From NCBI RefSeq assembly GCF_004027225.2, contig NC_044282.2:65271225-65335224 (forward strand): 64,000 bases of DNA. The letters are read 5' to 3'. Positions 36,996-50,457 of this stretch are shown here, piece after piece; position 1 is the first letter of the stretch; every line of letters starts with the position of its first letter. The notes below the pieces were generated by a model. The model saw only the letters and a program-made list of their open reading frames with translations. It made no database searches and was not told where the DNA came from. Position numbers and translations under genes: made by a program. This DNA is from Strigops habroptila. Lineage: Eukaryota; Chordata; Aves; Psittaciformes; Psittacidae.

Positions 36996-37031
36996 CTTTA
37001 AATTCTTCATTCTAAAATGAAGAATTTAAAG
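36996..37031. repeat. Perfect inverted repeat, 16-bp arms, 4-base loop
   Basis: CTTTAAATTCTTCATT, then CTAA, then the exact reverse complement AATGAAGAATTTAAAG. It would form a hairpin in RNA or cruciform DNA. It lies in the proposed PELI1 intron 1. Confidence 0.9.
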
Positions 37032-39141
37032 CAAGCTTATCATATGAAAATGTGACTTCAAATTCCTATCATGCCAGTAAGTCATAACACGTCGAAGTGG
37101 AGATTATCCTTGATAAATGCAGCCCCACTACACCCTGTTCACCATTTTCATGTTTGCTATAGCCACCTGTGGCCTTCCTTCCCTTTCAGCATCACAACCC
37201 CACCTTGTAGCACCACACCAGCAATTTCCTGAAACCATGTGCCTTTGAAGACACAGCAGGTGTGATTTACTGACATTAATACCAAACTCTATAGCTTTAA
37301 GTGTTCAAAAATGCTTGGTTTTCAGGCCGCACCTCCATTTGGAAGTATTTCTACTTAAGAAGCAAGTAGAAATCTTAGGTATTGACCTGGATAAAAACAA
37401 TTCTATAAATTATTTTTATGATCAACTTAAGCATTTCTTGTTTTGCTTTATTGTAAAATAATCTTCTTGCATCATAGCTGCTTATACACTGTCTTCTAAA
37501 AACAGCTCCTCATGTTTTCATCTCCTCCCCAAATGATTAACCTGTTTCCTACTTGAATATTGACCTCCTCAGCAGCTTCCCCTGCAATTCAGGTTTCTCC
37601 ACATACAACTAATTTTGTCTTGGCCATTGCATTTTGCATGCAATGCTTCACGTTTCTTTGCTAGAATATGTAATGGTTGTCTTTTGAATTGACATTTAAC
37701 AACTTGGAAGAAATACTGACATGAAATCTACAGCAACACCCATTAGGAAATGGCATAGGACTAGTAAATACCATGACAGGGTAAAAAAAGGTTTGAATAG
37801 TATCTACCTAACACTATGGTGTTTGATAAAGAGATAATCCATTCATTTAGAGAAGGTGGGAAGGCAAGCATTAAAAATAACTTTTAACTTTTGCCTTCTA
37901 ACTTTTAGTACAAGAAAAGGTTTGATGTAACTTCTCCTTTCTTCACCCGAAATAAACTTCATGGATAGCTAAAAAAAAATACATCTCCCAGTCAGAGTCA
38001 GCTTCTGACTCTCATTAAAAGTAATTATATACGAACAGTTAAAGGAGACTCTGCTTTGAAGAGTTACCTGACCAGGTGGCCACTAACCTCCTCAGAAGAG
38101 ATAACTGAGCAGAAACCACACATACAAGGGGCAAAAAATTCCAAGTGACACACTTCAGCAATGCAAGAAGTTAACTAGAAAATATCAGTATAAGGAAAAG
38201 TGTCCAACGTCTAATGCTAAACTCCCCCTTAATACACTTTTTGTTTCACATTTAAAGAAAACCAGCCAAGTTTATTTTGGGACCAGCACATATCATGGAA
38301 GCTCACTTCTTATTTGACTTAAGGAAGGTTCAAGAGTTAAGAAATCTAGAGCTATCCTTAGTAAAACATCTTGCTTGTACATTTTCAAGAGCATGGCCTG
38401 AATATTTGAACTTGATTTTTTTTTTTAATATATCTCATAACATTTAAGAACTGTACACACCACTTTGACAACTCCTAACACCCAGTTAACTTCAACCCAA
38501 TCACATACCAAATTCAGCACCCCTAAAAAAACCTTAATCAGTGCAACGTACACACTACTTCTCACCCACTATGACCTGTCTGATGCACTGTACCCTGAAG
38601 GAAGACTTATTTCAGTCCCAGAAGTAACAAAGATTAATTATATTCTTCCAATGATGCTTCACTGGAGTAGGCTCTGAACAACAGACCGCTCTAAATTCCT
38701 CCAAGAACCTTCAACTCTAATAAGGAATAAGGTGTTAGTTACAAGATCCTGCCCCATTCAGTAGTCTTCCAAAAATCACAGAACCAACAGTGGCAAATTT
38801 CAGGTCAAGATCTCTCCTTCTGCTACAGAGAAGAGACCAAAGCCCCAAAATCTCTACTTGTGCACAGTCCTGTATTCTAGAATTGAAAAGATTGTGTGAG
38901 TAAAGCAACTTACACACAGGAACGAAAAAAAAAGTTTTGGAAAGGCATTACATGGTTGGGAAAGAGGTTAGCACAAAACCACAATGAGTACCAGTTACTG
39001 TCTTTCAGTCTCAAAAATAGGCAACTGCAACAAGAACTTATTTATAAGTAATACCTTTTTATTCTTAAATGGTTCCTCTGGAATTGAGAGAAAGCTCAAT
39101 GAAGGTAACCTGCACAATACTGTGTGTGTCACAGTCGTGTT

Positions 39142-39301
39142 ATCATAGAATGGTTTGGTTGGAAGGGACCTTAAAGCTCATCCAGTTCCAACCCCCTGCC
39201 ACGGGCAGGGATACCTTCCACTAGAGCAGGTTGCTCAAAGCCTTGTCCAGCCTGGCCTTGAACACTGCCAGGGATGGGACTTGGATGCACAACCTGTCTG
39301 G
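39142..39301 (-). mobile_element. CR1 LINE 3' end fragment
   Basis: The minus-oriented copy starts at its 3' end with ATCATAGAATGGTTTGGTTG, followed by AAGGGACCTTAAAGCTCATC and CCACTAGAGCAGGTTGCTCA. It is well preserved. Confidence 0.95.
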
Positions 39302-40559
39302 ACAGAAGAGGTGACATCTAAACTGAAAAAAGTATTTAGTATTTGTTTTTGTATTTAGATTTGTTTAGGAATGGAAATCCAGTTTCTTACAAGCCTTCTT
39401 GTTCTTCAATGTTCACTTGAGTCACAGAAGGCAAAAGATTACTATGGCAGAAATCAAGCCACAAATTTCTGATCGCATCTTGAATGTAGTCATTCAAGAT
39501 GAATAGAAGGAAAGAAGGAAAAGCCATATCATTGTACTCGCTCCTGTCACACTCAAACACTAGAGCCTAAATCTAGAGGCAGACTACTCTCTGGGCAGAC
39601 CTCACAAACTGTGGTTCAGAATAGATGAAGAGTTTGAGAGTCTGCCCACTTTCATGGAACATGTCGTTTTCTGTGAGGGACAGAGAATGAATTTTGGTTG
39701 CTTTTGAACTATCATCTTTAGCTTACCAGCCACCCTCAAATATTCAGCTGCCTTTTTGGATCTTGAGACTCACACACAACTCATACATACAACAGCCTTT
39801 GGTGGCTTCTACAGAAAATCTTCAGGTCTTGTTCGCACTAAGGCACAGCACCTTGTGAGTAAGCTCACTATTCAATAGATCAAGCACAGCTTTTGGAATT
39901 GCAGCAAGAGCAGCAGTATCTTAATGGTTAAAATGGGCCAGGGGGAGGGGAGAACATGAATTCAATGAGCCCAAGCAGAGGTTCATTAAACACTCGGCTG
40001 TGAGCTAAAAATACTAGAATAAAAGTCTCTTTGTAATAAATTACCATCATTTTCTAAACACAGAGCCAGCATTATAGGCTGCTAGCAACTGCAGCTAGTG
40101 CCAGACTAGCCCTTTTCTAAAATACTGCATTAAAAACCCACTTTCACAGTATAAAAAGAAGTCCTCTGTCAATGAGTATATTAAAATAAAAATATGCTGA
40201 TTCGGATGCAAAAATGGCATTTTTTCCCCCATTTTTATAATATTATCTTTATGCTCTATATCTACATATTCTAAGGTTTGGAATTTTTTTGGCTGTTAGA
40301 AATAAAGCACAAGACAGCTTGTCTACTGATGTTCTTATTTTTTATACAGTTTGCTATTTGTAGTTCTCCATTTGCTATCCTTGCAGTTCTCACACCCAGC
40401 TCTTCCCTCTGCAATTCTGTGTAAGATCAAGGGGGATACAGCCAAAATATAACCCGCTCCTTCTGACAGGTATGCAGTAACAGGACAAGAGGCAACAAAC
40501 AAGCTGCAACACAGAAAATCCTGATTAGCTATTAGAGAGAAAACAATCCAGAGCAGCGA

Positions 40560-40700
40560 TGGGATCTCCATCCTCCGAGATACTCAAACCTCAGCTGCAC
40601 ATGGCTCTGAACACCCTGACCTAAGGCAGTCCAGTCCCACTTTGAGTAGGGGAGCTGGTCCAGGAAACCTCCCAGGCTAAATTATTCTAAGAATGCAATT
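40560..40700 (+). mobile_element. Diverged CR1 fragment
   Basis: Matches include GATCTCCATCCTCCGAGATA, CTTTGAGTAGGGGAGCTGGT and CTAAATTATTCTAAGAATGC in CR1 order. It is older than the copies at 19587 and 39142. Confidence 0.75.
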
Positions 40701-41903
40701 AATTTTAGAAAGCCCAACATAATTTTATCATGCAACTGAAATACACACCATAGGTGCACTTTTGATCAGTTAGACATAAATTATGAGTAGCTCTATTACC
40801 AATGAAACAAAACTTCATCTTTATCCTCCTGAGATTGACCCATTACTGTCTACAGCTTCGTTTCAATTTAAAACCCCACACTGCTCTTCACACAAAGAAT
40901 TCACATTGAATAGTGCAGTTACCTGACAAAAAACAAGTAGGAACCAAATTTGCCAATATCCATTTACACGTTTAAGCTCTTTAGCACTCCAATTTCCACT
41001 CAGCAATCTTGCAACTGTAAGCTCAGAAGCCAAATTCCTCTGAATGCATGCACAATATTTCAGTGCTGCATATTGTTTTCTATGGTTAAATCTCACTCCT
41101 TCAAAGGCAAAAATCTTAACTTCCAGATTTAAAGGAACAGAATATCAAAGTTAAAGTCACTGTGAGACACATCCGTGCAGAATTATTACTCTGTCCAGAT
41201 AAAGATATTTGCAAGCATTGAAGAAGGAAGAGGCAATAAGTAGTGAGAGAGAAGAAAACCAAACCATAAAAGACCCAACAAAGTAAATCCCAGCAGACCA
41301 ACTTCTTGTTTGATTACGAGTGCCCATCAAGTCCAGGTTGCCAGATTTCACAAACAACAGTAACAAACATCAGTAACATCAGTGATGTTACTGATCTCCA
41401 CTGGTGCAAGCAACAAGGCATCAGCTCCTTGCGTCACTATTGTTTCTGAAAGCTGAGACAAAGATTGAGAAATCACTTCCTTCTACATAATGGTTGAACC
41501 ACCACTGGAGAGTTACTCTCCTTTAACTGTTTTTCCTAACAATCTGTTTGGAAGCTTTTATTAAAATATTTTTTCCTGAAGCAATCACCTGGGCAAAAGA
41601 GGATGCAGAAGAGTATGTGTTTATCAAGCATAGTTTTCACACTTCTCCCAGTTTCCAGTCAAAAACAAGCTCATATTTCCTTCACATACATACCTGGAAG
41701 TTCTGCAGGTTTTATATTTCACTTCTGAGGTTAGACAGATTCTATCTACAGCTTACATCCTTCACTACAGATGCACAGGAAAGGTATAGGGATGAAGCCG
41801 ATATGTATTCAAATTGCATTGTCACTTTAAATCAGTAGCCCTGCTTTACCTTTCTAAGGAAATTAGATCATTTTCTCCTTTCTAGAAAAGGGAGTTTTTC
41901 AGT

Positions 41904-41929
<26 letters not shown>
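41904..41929. repeat. CA microsatellite
   Basis: An (AC)n run of about 13 units is followed by TATATA. Confidence 0.95.
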
Positions 41930-41934
<5 letters not shown>

Positions 41935-44449
41935 AAAAGAGCCTTGGGAGTGTGGAAAATCAGCCCAGCCTTTTGCTTTTGTATGGCTTATTCTTTCCTT
42001 AGCCTATACCGTTCGCTTTTTCTTTTATAACCTCTGAATAAGCTTAGTCATCCACTATACACACAAGACTGTCTTATGATATGAAAACATTGAAAATAAG
42101 ACAACAAGGCCAAGCTCTGAAATGAGCAAGCAGTCTCTCCTGCACAGGATACCAAGCATGAAACAATGCAAACAACTATCTGCTGCTGTGCTTTGAGAAC
42201 ATCTGTAAGGTCTCAGTGGAGGGGGTTTTCATTCTCATGAACAGAATGAAAGCACCTTTTTACCATGAACATCTGCCATTAGTAGGCTGGTCATCCTGGA
42301 AACAAGTCATGCAAGAGTCATAGCACACACACCAAAAAAAACCCAGCACATTGTCTGTAGACATCTTTCAAAGGAGCATTAACTTGACACACAGGAGCAA
42401 ACCTACAGCTAACTTTTTCCAGTCTAAGAAACAGCAGTGGCAGTCGGAAACATCCAGTGTCCTGCTTCAAATTCTGTTTCAGCCTCAGAAGCAAACCTGA
42501 GCAGTTCTCAGCAATTTTAGGGAAGTCAGGAACAGCACTGTGAGGACAAGCAACCTCGTTCAATGAACAGCACAAGTCTTTTAGAACAAGACTTCTATTA
42601 TAGGCACCTATATGAAAATCTGTACTTTATGACAGTACTCAAAAATAGCATTCCTGTTCAGAACATGGAAAAAACACACCTAAGCACAGGGACCTGATTT
42701 CAATCAGCCCTCTAACTTCAGTCCTGTTATTGTGAACTGCTGTTGATGGGATGAGAAGGTGGCTGGGTGTATTATACCTGGAAGATTTATGTAACATCTA
42801 ATGATCCACTCTGACAGATTGACAAAAATCAATTCTGAAAATATTCCCCTGGAATAAAAACAATAATGAAATCCAGCATTTTTTTCAGTTACAAAAAGTA
42901 ACAGCTGATCCTCCCCTGAGGAAACCACGATAGCCTCCTACAGATTATACATGATGTAATTCAGACCGCATGTGGGAAGCTGAAAACATTTGTCTTTTAG
43001 CACAAGGTGTCTATTTTAAAACTGTCACTGCAATATTATCTCTAACCTTAATTAGCTGAGAAAGTTCTTCACCAGTTACAGAGGTACATTTACATGCAGC
43101 CTACACCCCCTTAACCACCCATGTCCTCCACGTCAGCTCTCGGGTAATACCAGTGACGACGCGCACAGCCGTGCACAAGGCACAGCTCCTCCGTTCACCG
43201 CCCCTGCAGCACGAGAGCCAAACCCTACAGGTTGTACTTGCTCCATTGGCTGAACTACCCGTGAAAGTGACTCACATGAGCTGCTTAAGACTGATTTGCA
43301 GCTTTCTGCATGAGTTTTTGGCTGTACTCGCTCTTTGGATGTTACTACAAACTGTACGCTTTGTTCAAAAGGGACACTTTTGATTTCACGCTCAGATTAG
43401 AAGATTATTTATATAACCTGTGATGCATGAAGCCTTAAAACAATACAACAAAAGCATGGTAGAACATTAGGTGTTCATTAGCCATACCAGTACCTATTTG
43501 TGGCTTCAGGGAGTGCCTTGCAGAAGTACAAGTAGGAAAACAAAAAAAACCCCTTTTGTACAATACTGGTACAATGTGGCAAAAGTACAGTTCTGATACA
43601 GAGAACTCTGCAGTCAGGATTCCTTTCAAATTACCCTCTTTACTGCCTTCAGACAAATTACACGGCGTTACCTTAAAAATAAGCAGCCCCAACTTTCATT
43701 GCAAGTCGGTGACAGAAGCACAACTTCCATATACAGATTAAAAGTTTACACCGAAACAGAGGCATTTTATTTTTGAAAGGGCGGTTACACAAATAGATGG
43801 AGCTTTTTATGCTTTGATGACTGAGGCCAGGGAGATCGGCTGTCTGATGCACCTGAACTGGAACACAGAGCCGAGGACCCTGTGCATGCAGAAAACCACA
43901 ATGACTTCTTGTTCTACACATCTGAATGTTACCGTTTTGCTTTTCACAAGCCTCTGACTTCCTGATGAGGCAGTTTCTGTACCAAAGTAGCAGCTAAATA
44001 GGTGTTTGTATTACACTAAAGCCTTTTCACATAGCATACTACATCATCTCGCAAAAATAAGGAGTTACAATTACATTTAAAGCCTTTTTTTGGTTTAGGC
44101 AACACCAACGTTTAACGGCTCTATGAGAAATTTCCCTTGGTGTGATTTTGTTAGGCAATGGTGACAGCTTCAAGGCATCTTGCTCTCCACCCTAAAAAAA
44201 TGAGAAGCAACTAACACTTCTTACGAACAAGAAGCATTTATTATACCGTGCATTTTGAATGTATCTTCCTATTTAGATGGACGAGCAGACTGCAGACACA
44301 CTGCCCGTTCTCTGATTCCCTTTCAACCGCATCCCTGAACTATCTTTCAGCTTCTCACTGAAAAACACTGCAACTGAGGAAGCTTTTAGAAAAGAGACCG
44401 AAACAATACAACACTAGAAGGGAATAGCAATGGCATGCACAGCACTTAC

Positions 44450-44568
44450 CGGTATCTTTTTGTCCCTCCAGTTTGTCTACACAGTAGAGAAAAAAAGCCA
44501 CCCCTTCGATCTCGTTTAAAACCAGCCGAAATCCACCAACTCCTTTAAACCCCAGCAACTGCCAGACT
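44450..44568 (-). other. Candidate PELI1 non-coding first exon
   Basis: A strong donor ACCG|GTAAGTG ends this segment at 44450. There is no ATG between the proposed start near 44568 and the donor, as expected of a leader exon. An initiator-like TCAGTC lies at 44570-44565. It would splice to the acceptor at 35061, giving a 9.4-kb first intron. The link to PELI1 is inferred from strand and position. A further upstream promoter outside the window is possible. Confidence 0.45.
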
Positions 44569-44700
44569 GAGTGCCTCTGCTCTGTGTGCTTTTACTTAAG
44601 CTGTGGGTAGCGCCTTCTGACTAAAGAGGGGCTGGCTCTGCCTTGCGTAAGCTAGGTAAACACCACTGCGCCGCGCACCATTGGCTGGAGTCAGAGTCTG
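44569..44700 (-). promoter_or_regulatory. Candidate minus-strand promoter (CCAAT box plus weak TATA)
   Basis: Read on the minus strand, a CCAAT box (CCAGCCAATGG) lies with its core at 44684-44680. A TATA-like TTAAGTAAAAG lies near 44600-44590, about 25-30 bases before an initiator-like TCAGTC. A GC-rich patch (GTGCGCGGCGCAG) lies just downstream of the CCAAT box. The spacing is right for a core promoter, but the region is not a full CpG island. Confidence 0.4.
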
Positions 44701-47700
44701 CATCCTGCTCCCCGCTCCATAAATTCATCCATCTCTGGCCCCAAAAAGGAAAAAAGGAAGCAGAGGGTGTGCTGAGAATGATCCTGCAGCCCAATTTCCC
44801 GACAGCTCTGTAGATGAGGTTCTCTGAGAAACATCGATCTATTTCCTTCTCCACTTCCCTTACATAACTGTACCCATGCATGCAATACCTTCTTTCTCCT
44901 TTTATTTTATCTAATCATCATTTATTAGCCCAACTTGCTTTCCTCACCTCCCACACAAAAAGTGATTTCTTAACACAGTGAGAATTAAACCAGCACAAAT
45001 TCTTCAGGCATTGCTATCCCTGTTTTCACTAACACCATAGAACTGGGCATACGACACACCTGCAGACACCACCTCTGCGTACTGGACTCCCATAGCCAAC
45101 GATCCTGCTACAGCTCATTCCTGTAGGATGCACATTTGGAGAGGCAAATCTGCATGTGCCAGACCAGGTTCTGAGCTCATTTCTTATTCCACTAACATCA
45201 AAAATCACTGCATCAAACCAGTGGGTGGGATAATTTAAATGTCTGAGCCATAAAACAGTGATCAAGTCACCACAGCTTCTAAGTTACTGCCTTTTAGAAT
45301 TGATCATGCAAATGCTCTGAGGCTGCTGCAAGCATGATACAACGCAGCAGCTTAACCTTTACATCATGTTTTACATCACAGTTGTAATGGTCCAAGAAGG
45401 TGTGCATGGTTATCCCGGCTCAGGCAGTGTATATGTAGGTTGACAATTGGCACCTCCAAGTTCTAGAGGTGACTGTTGCTACTGCTGCTGCTGCTCCTTT
45501 CTTGGCTTGCCACCTCAATTATTCAAGCACAACTTTACGGACTGGTGTCCCTGATCTGTCCACGTTTTTAAAAGCTGGTTTACCTGCTCGGGTGTTTTCC
45601 GGCAGGATCTGTTTCCCAATTCAGCTCACGGCATGGCTGTGCAGTCGCACCAGCAGAACCAAAGGCAGGAAGGGGCAGGCACATCATTTGGCAGCACTCC
45701 AAGCTAAGCACCACGGAACAAGCTTTTTGTTCATAATGCCATAAAACAGCATAAGCCGCAACTCCACATAAGTCAGCTTCACTGCTGAGAACAAGGTCAA
45801 TGTACACATGTTTTACCTCTCCTCAACCTGTACTCCATGTCAAACTTCCCCTAAGTAATACCATAAGGATATCCTGATCCAGAATCTTGTCACCTACCTG
45901 AAAAGCTGCAGTCTGGATAATAAAACTATACATAAGCTCAAAGACACTTTTCACCCTGCTCCTGTCATAGACTGCTAAGCACAAAGATATCACTTCCTTC
46001 CACAGAAGGGACTGAGCCATAGCTGATGAACACTGAGATGTGCTTGGAGAAAGGTGCTCCCTTGTTCCCACTCTTCTTCTGGCTACTTCATACTGAGATG
46101 TGGTCATTATCACTAAACAGGTAAAGGGTTTATGGAAAAACCAAAACAACACACAAACCCCAACTATTTTAACCCAAATAATTTTGCTTATTTGTTTGTG
46201 GGTTTATTCTGCAAACCTACTATACCAATGCAAGTGAGAGGATGGGAACCTTCTGAATCCCATCCTCATCAATAAAGCCAAAGACTCAACAAGCCACATC
46301 TTGAGATTAAAGTTGAGCCTTCCTGCCTGCAAAAATCAACAGCCTCACACCACTGGCACATCAACCCAGCTTTTCCACTGCTAACTTGCAGAACCTTAAA
46401 ATGGCACTTTTTACGTGTGTGGAAAAGTTGCCCAACCCCACCTGCCCCATCACCTTCAGGTATTTTACACTTTGTCCTGGCCTATACAATGTTGGCAGCT
46501 TTAATATTGCTTAATCAGTGATAAGGGTTTGGTTATGTGGTTTGCTTTTCAAAAAAAAAAAAAAGCTCCACACATATCAGGACTGTATCAGTATCACTTA
46601 ACACACAGATACGGCAACAAGAGTACAAAAGGTGCTCTGTATTCAGGTATTTAGCTGTAGTGATAAGTTACACTGGCATGACCACTTCTAGGTTGCATTA
46701 CTTTTCTCACACAAGCTGTAACACTGGAGTTGTACTGTACTTTCAAAAGTGTTCATTCTGAAAAGCAGAACTTAACACCAATTTGCTTCTAGAGCTCCTT
46801 TATATTCTCATTTACAGATGCCACTGCTCAGAGTTCAGGTTAATAAACTTGGGGATTACTTTATGCTGCTGCCACATAAGAATCATAGAATGGTTAGACT
46901 TAGAAGGGACCTTAAAGCTCATCCAGTTCCAACCCCCTGCCACAGGCAGGGACACCTTCCACTAGAGCAGGTTGCTCCAAGCCCCTGTGTCCAACCTGGC
47001 CTTGAACACTGCCAGAGATGGGGCAGCCACAGCTTCTCTGGGCACCCTGTGCCAGAAACTACAGAGTAAGCAACTGCAGGTGGGTATGCCTTCTACTGCC
47101 CAGCACAGCCTCATGCAGGTAACAGTCCTTATCTCTACATCCCACCTGACTTCCTGTTAGTGACCCACGGTATTCTGGAGCACAGCCTTCTGCTATCAGA
47201 CAACTACACCACATAATGCCTTTTTCGCAGCTAATCGTGCCCCATCCTAAAGCAGATTTCTGAGGGTTTATTTTGCCTCTAGCCACACTGCCTCTGAACC
47301 TTGCACAGTTTGAACCATTTTGGTTCCCTGCCCGTGTTTACTCACATCCATGCTCTACTCATCTGTTCTTGTGTCAGCATTAAACCTTCCTCATAGTGAA
47401 AGTGAGGGACAATGATTTCCACTGCACGCAAGAACCATGCTCTGCCTTAAGGACTGGAAGCAAACGCCTCAAGCATGCTGTCGCTAGGCAAGATATCTGA
47501 TTTTTCCTGGAGCAGAGATGCTGCCAACCATGCCAGACTAAAACAATGAAATCTGTAGCCCAAGATATCGCTGCTAATTTCATGAAGTGATGCTTAACTG
47601 CAGGGGAGGTTCTTTCCTTGAAGTTGTTAGAGAAATAAAGGGCTGTATCGTCATGTTCTTCTATCTGACTCACAGCAGATGCTGTACAGTTTGATATAAT

Positions 47701-49400
47701 TACGTGATTTCACATGACATTCAAAATGGGCTTTGAAGAGGAATGCATTTCTAGCTGTATCAATTAAAAAGACAGCCTTGTAGATACAGGCAAAGGGCAA
47801 TGCTATGCCCTCTAGCATGCAGGCAGCCGAGAAGCCTGAATGGCAAGTTCCTCATCCTAGAAGCTAACCTCATCAGTATATTACTGCTAAATTTGAGGTG
47901 GACATTTTAAACATGTCTGTTGATAATTTTATTTACCAAAATGGGCAGGGAGCACAATAAAAACCACACACGGGGTAAATGCTTGAAATTGCTGCACAGG
48001 AGGGTACTGAGGAGTAGAGACTGAAGGAAACACTGAGAAGAGAGAGTGAAAACGTGGAAGACCAGGATCTGTGACGGTCCTGACGGGGAAGTATATTTGT
48101 ACACTCGATACTGTAGGCTGAGCATGCGCTATACACCACCTTAACTATTTCCCACACAGTCAGTGGCTGAATTCTGATCAAAGCCAATAATATCCAAAAA
48201 AGACAAATATTTCATGAGTTGCAAAGCATTAACATATTAGGGGGTTTCCATAAGTCTAACCCAGGGGCATGGGGGGAGAAGAAGAAAGATTACTGACTTG
48301 CCAGCCCCATTAATCTTTCATTGTGTTACGTCGCATGTAATCTCTCTGCAAGGAGCTCCCGTGTTATACAGTTAATAAAGTCATACTACAGTGTTTTAAA
48401 GAGATTGAGGGGTGGTGGGGGGGGAAGCAGCCTGAAGCCAGGAACATGTTATTTAGAGTATACAATAGAAATGTTAATCAAATAATCTGCAGGAAGAGGA
48501 GGAGGGAAGGAAATGACCTAATCCCCTGCACTACTGTGTAGTGCCTTGTGGCAAGAAGTAAGAAAACTCTTGTAAGGGCCGAGCTATAACAATGGACCTT
48601 TGTTTGCTAACAGCTTTCAGACAAGAACATTTTTCTGCATCTCAAGTTTCTGTAACGTGAAGGGTAGATGGTACTTTATGAACTCTTCTAAACAGACCGC
48701 TTCTGGAACGAGTGGGAGAGACTTACTAGGTTTGCAGGACAGCTGAGTAAAAGAGCCAAGTAGAACCTCAAGTTCTTAAGGCACAGCAAATTCTCCTTCA
48801 AAGGGATTTGCGAACTCTAAGATGTCTGTCATCGAACAGCCATGGTGATCCTTAGGCAACTGTGGAGCAATTTCTCTCTGAAGCTGCAGTAGCCTAGTTA
48901 CAGAAGCAACAAATCATCGCGCTGCAGAGGCATTTCCCATGACAAGTCATACTTTGCTATTAGACAAACCTAATGAGCATTTCTTATGGAGCCCTGTTCC
49001 ACCCTTGGATCTCTGTGTGCCTGCATCTCAAGTACACCAGGGAAGCCTTTCTCCTACTCAAGGACAGCACGTTAACATCAATGCATATCCCATCCTGCAG
49101 ACTGAAAAAAACAACTGGCCCTTTGTCTTCAGTTTGATCTCTGCTTCGGTAGGCACACAAGGCTTATAGCACTGTACCAACTAAGCATTTTCAACTTCCT
49201 AGGGGACAGACCCCATCAAGAAGAGTGCATGCAAAATTCCTGATCCTTGGACTGAGAACATATTTCATAGTTAACCTCACATGAGCGGAAGGAATCTCAG
49301 GCAGGAATAAAGAAATACCTACAGGACAGTGGGAATACCAACTCTTATGTGCTTATGTTTCCAAGTGACTGAGTCAACCCCTTTCCTCATAAGGGACTTC
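44701..49400. other. Upstream non-coding DNA
   Basis: No gene was recognised. The stretch contains a CR1 copy (46880-47055), an A14 run at 46551-46564 and a G-rich run at 48408-48425. ORFs are short and featureless. Confidence 0.5.
46880..47055 (-). mobile_element. CR1 LINE 3' end fragment
   Basis: The minus-oriented copy reads GAATCATAGAATGGTTAGAC, AAGGGACCTTAAAGCTCATC and CTTGAACACTGCCAGAGATG, ending GGGCACCCTGTGCCAG. It shares most of its length with the copy at 39142. Confidence 0.95.
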
Positions 49401-49490
49401 ACAGAATCACAGAGTAATTCAAGAGGTCATTTAGTCCAACTTGATGCTCAAAACAGGAGTTGGCTTCCCAGATATCAAGTTATAACTGCA
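49401..49490 (-). mobile_element. Short, old CR1-like fragment
   Basis: ACAGAATCACAGAGTAATTC followed by GAGGTCATTTAGTCCAACTT resembles a diverged minus-oriented CR1 3' end. Confidence 0.6.
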
Positions 49491-49895
49491 AGAGACTGGG
49501 AGCTTTAAGCACGAAACAGCCTCTCAAGATGCACATTCCCTAAGGAAATAGGAAAGGCATACTGAATGCTGGAGAAATGCAGATGACAAGCAGTCTTGCA
49601 GACCAGTCTGGAGCTTCATGTTTGTTCACAGGCTCCCTATGACTGTTTGATTCAACATTTGCTTAAAAATAAAACAATTGGCGAAAAAGACTGCAGAGAG
49701 CTTGCTGTAGCCACACCAAAGATTGTTTGGGCTGATTAAACACTGGAAGAGTGAGACCCACAGCATACCCTGTGCTTTACAACAGCTCCACATGAGAGAT
49801 GTGTCCCAGTAAGCAGCTCAGCACTGACACTACAGAACTCTATTCACAGCAATCCTTGCCCAAGACCTTTGAGAATTGAGCTGCCCTTAAGATGG

Positions 49896-50457
49896 TGTCA
49901 CGGTTTAACCCCAGCTAGCGACTAAGTACCACACAGCTGCTCGCACAATTCTCTTCCCCTGGTGGGATGGGAAGGAGAATCAGAAACAAGGATAAAACCC
50001 ATGGGTTTGGATAAGAACAATAATTGAAAGAAAGATATAATACTAATATAACAGTAACTGTAATGAAAAGGGAGACAACAGAAAGAGAGATAAATAAAAC
50101 CCAAAAAAGACAAGTGATGCACCCACTGATCAATGCCCATCCCATCCCCAAGGAACAATCAGTGCCTCCCAGCCAACTCCCCCCAGTTTATACACTGGCC
50201 ATGATGTCTGTGGTATGGAATACCCCTTTGGCTAGTTTGGGTCAGGTGTCCTGTCTCTGCTCCCTCCCAGCTTCTCGTGCCCCTCCTCACTGGCAGAGCA
50301 TGAGACTGAAAAGTCCTTGATCAGGGTAAGTGCTACTGAGCAGCATCTAAAACATAAGTGTGTTATCAACATTATTCTCAGGCTAAATCCAAAAAAACAT
50401 ATTACTGTACAAGCTACTAGGAAGAAAATTAACTCTATCCCAGCCTAAAGCAGGACA
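49896..50457 (-). mobile_element. Solo endogenous retrovirus LTR
   Basis: This 562-base element is bounded by TG and CA and flanked by a perfect 5-bp direct repeat, GATGG (49891-49895 and 50458-50462). On the minus strand it opens TGTCCTGCTTTAGGCTGGGA and continues with AGAGTTAATTTTCTTCCTAG. It ends GGGGTTAAACCGTGACA. This is the typical start and end of a common avian LTR. A 5-bp duplication suits ERVL-type elements. There is no internal viral sequence, so recombination between two LTRs is likely. Confidence 0.9.

Larger units (their letters stand above)
35061..44449 (-). other. PELI1: PELI1 intron 1 (if the exon at 44450 is used)
   Basis: No coding exon was recognised here. The stretch is A/T-rich. 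It holds a perfect 16-bp inverted repeat (36996-37031), CR1 fragments at 39142-39301 and 40560-40700, a CA microsatellite at 41904-41929 and a somewhat CpG-richer patch near 43130-43220. Open frames inside it show no family resemblance. Confidence 0.5.

Noticed and set aside
49915..50151. Minus-strand ORFs of 78 codons
   Set aside because: They lie inside the solo LTR, which has no coding capacity of its own.
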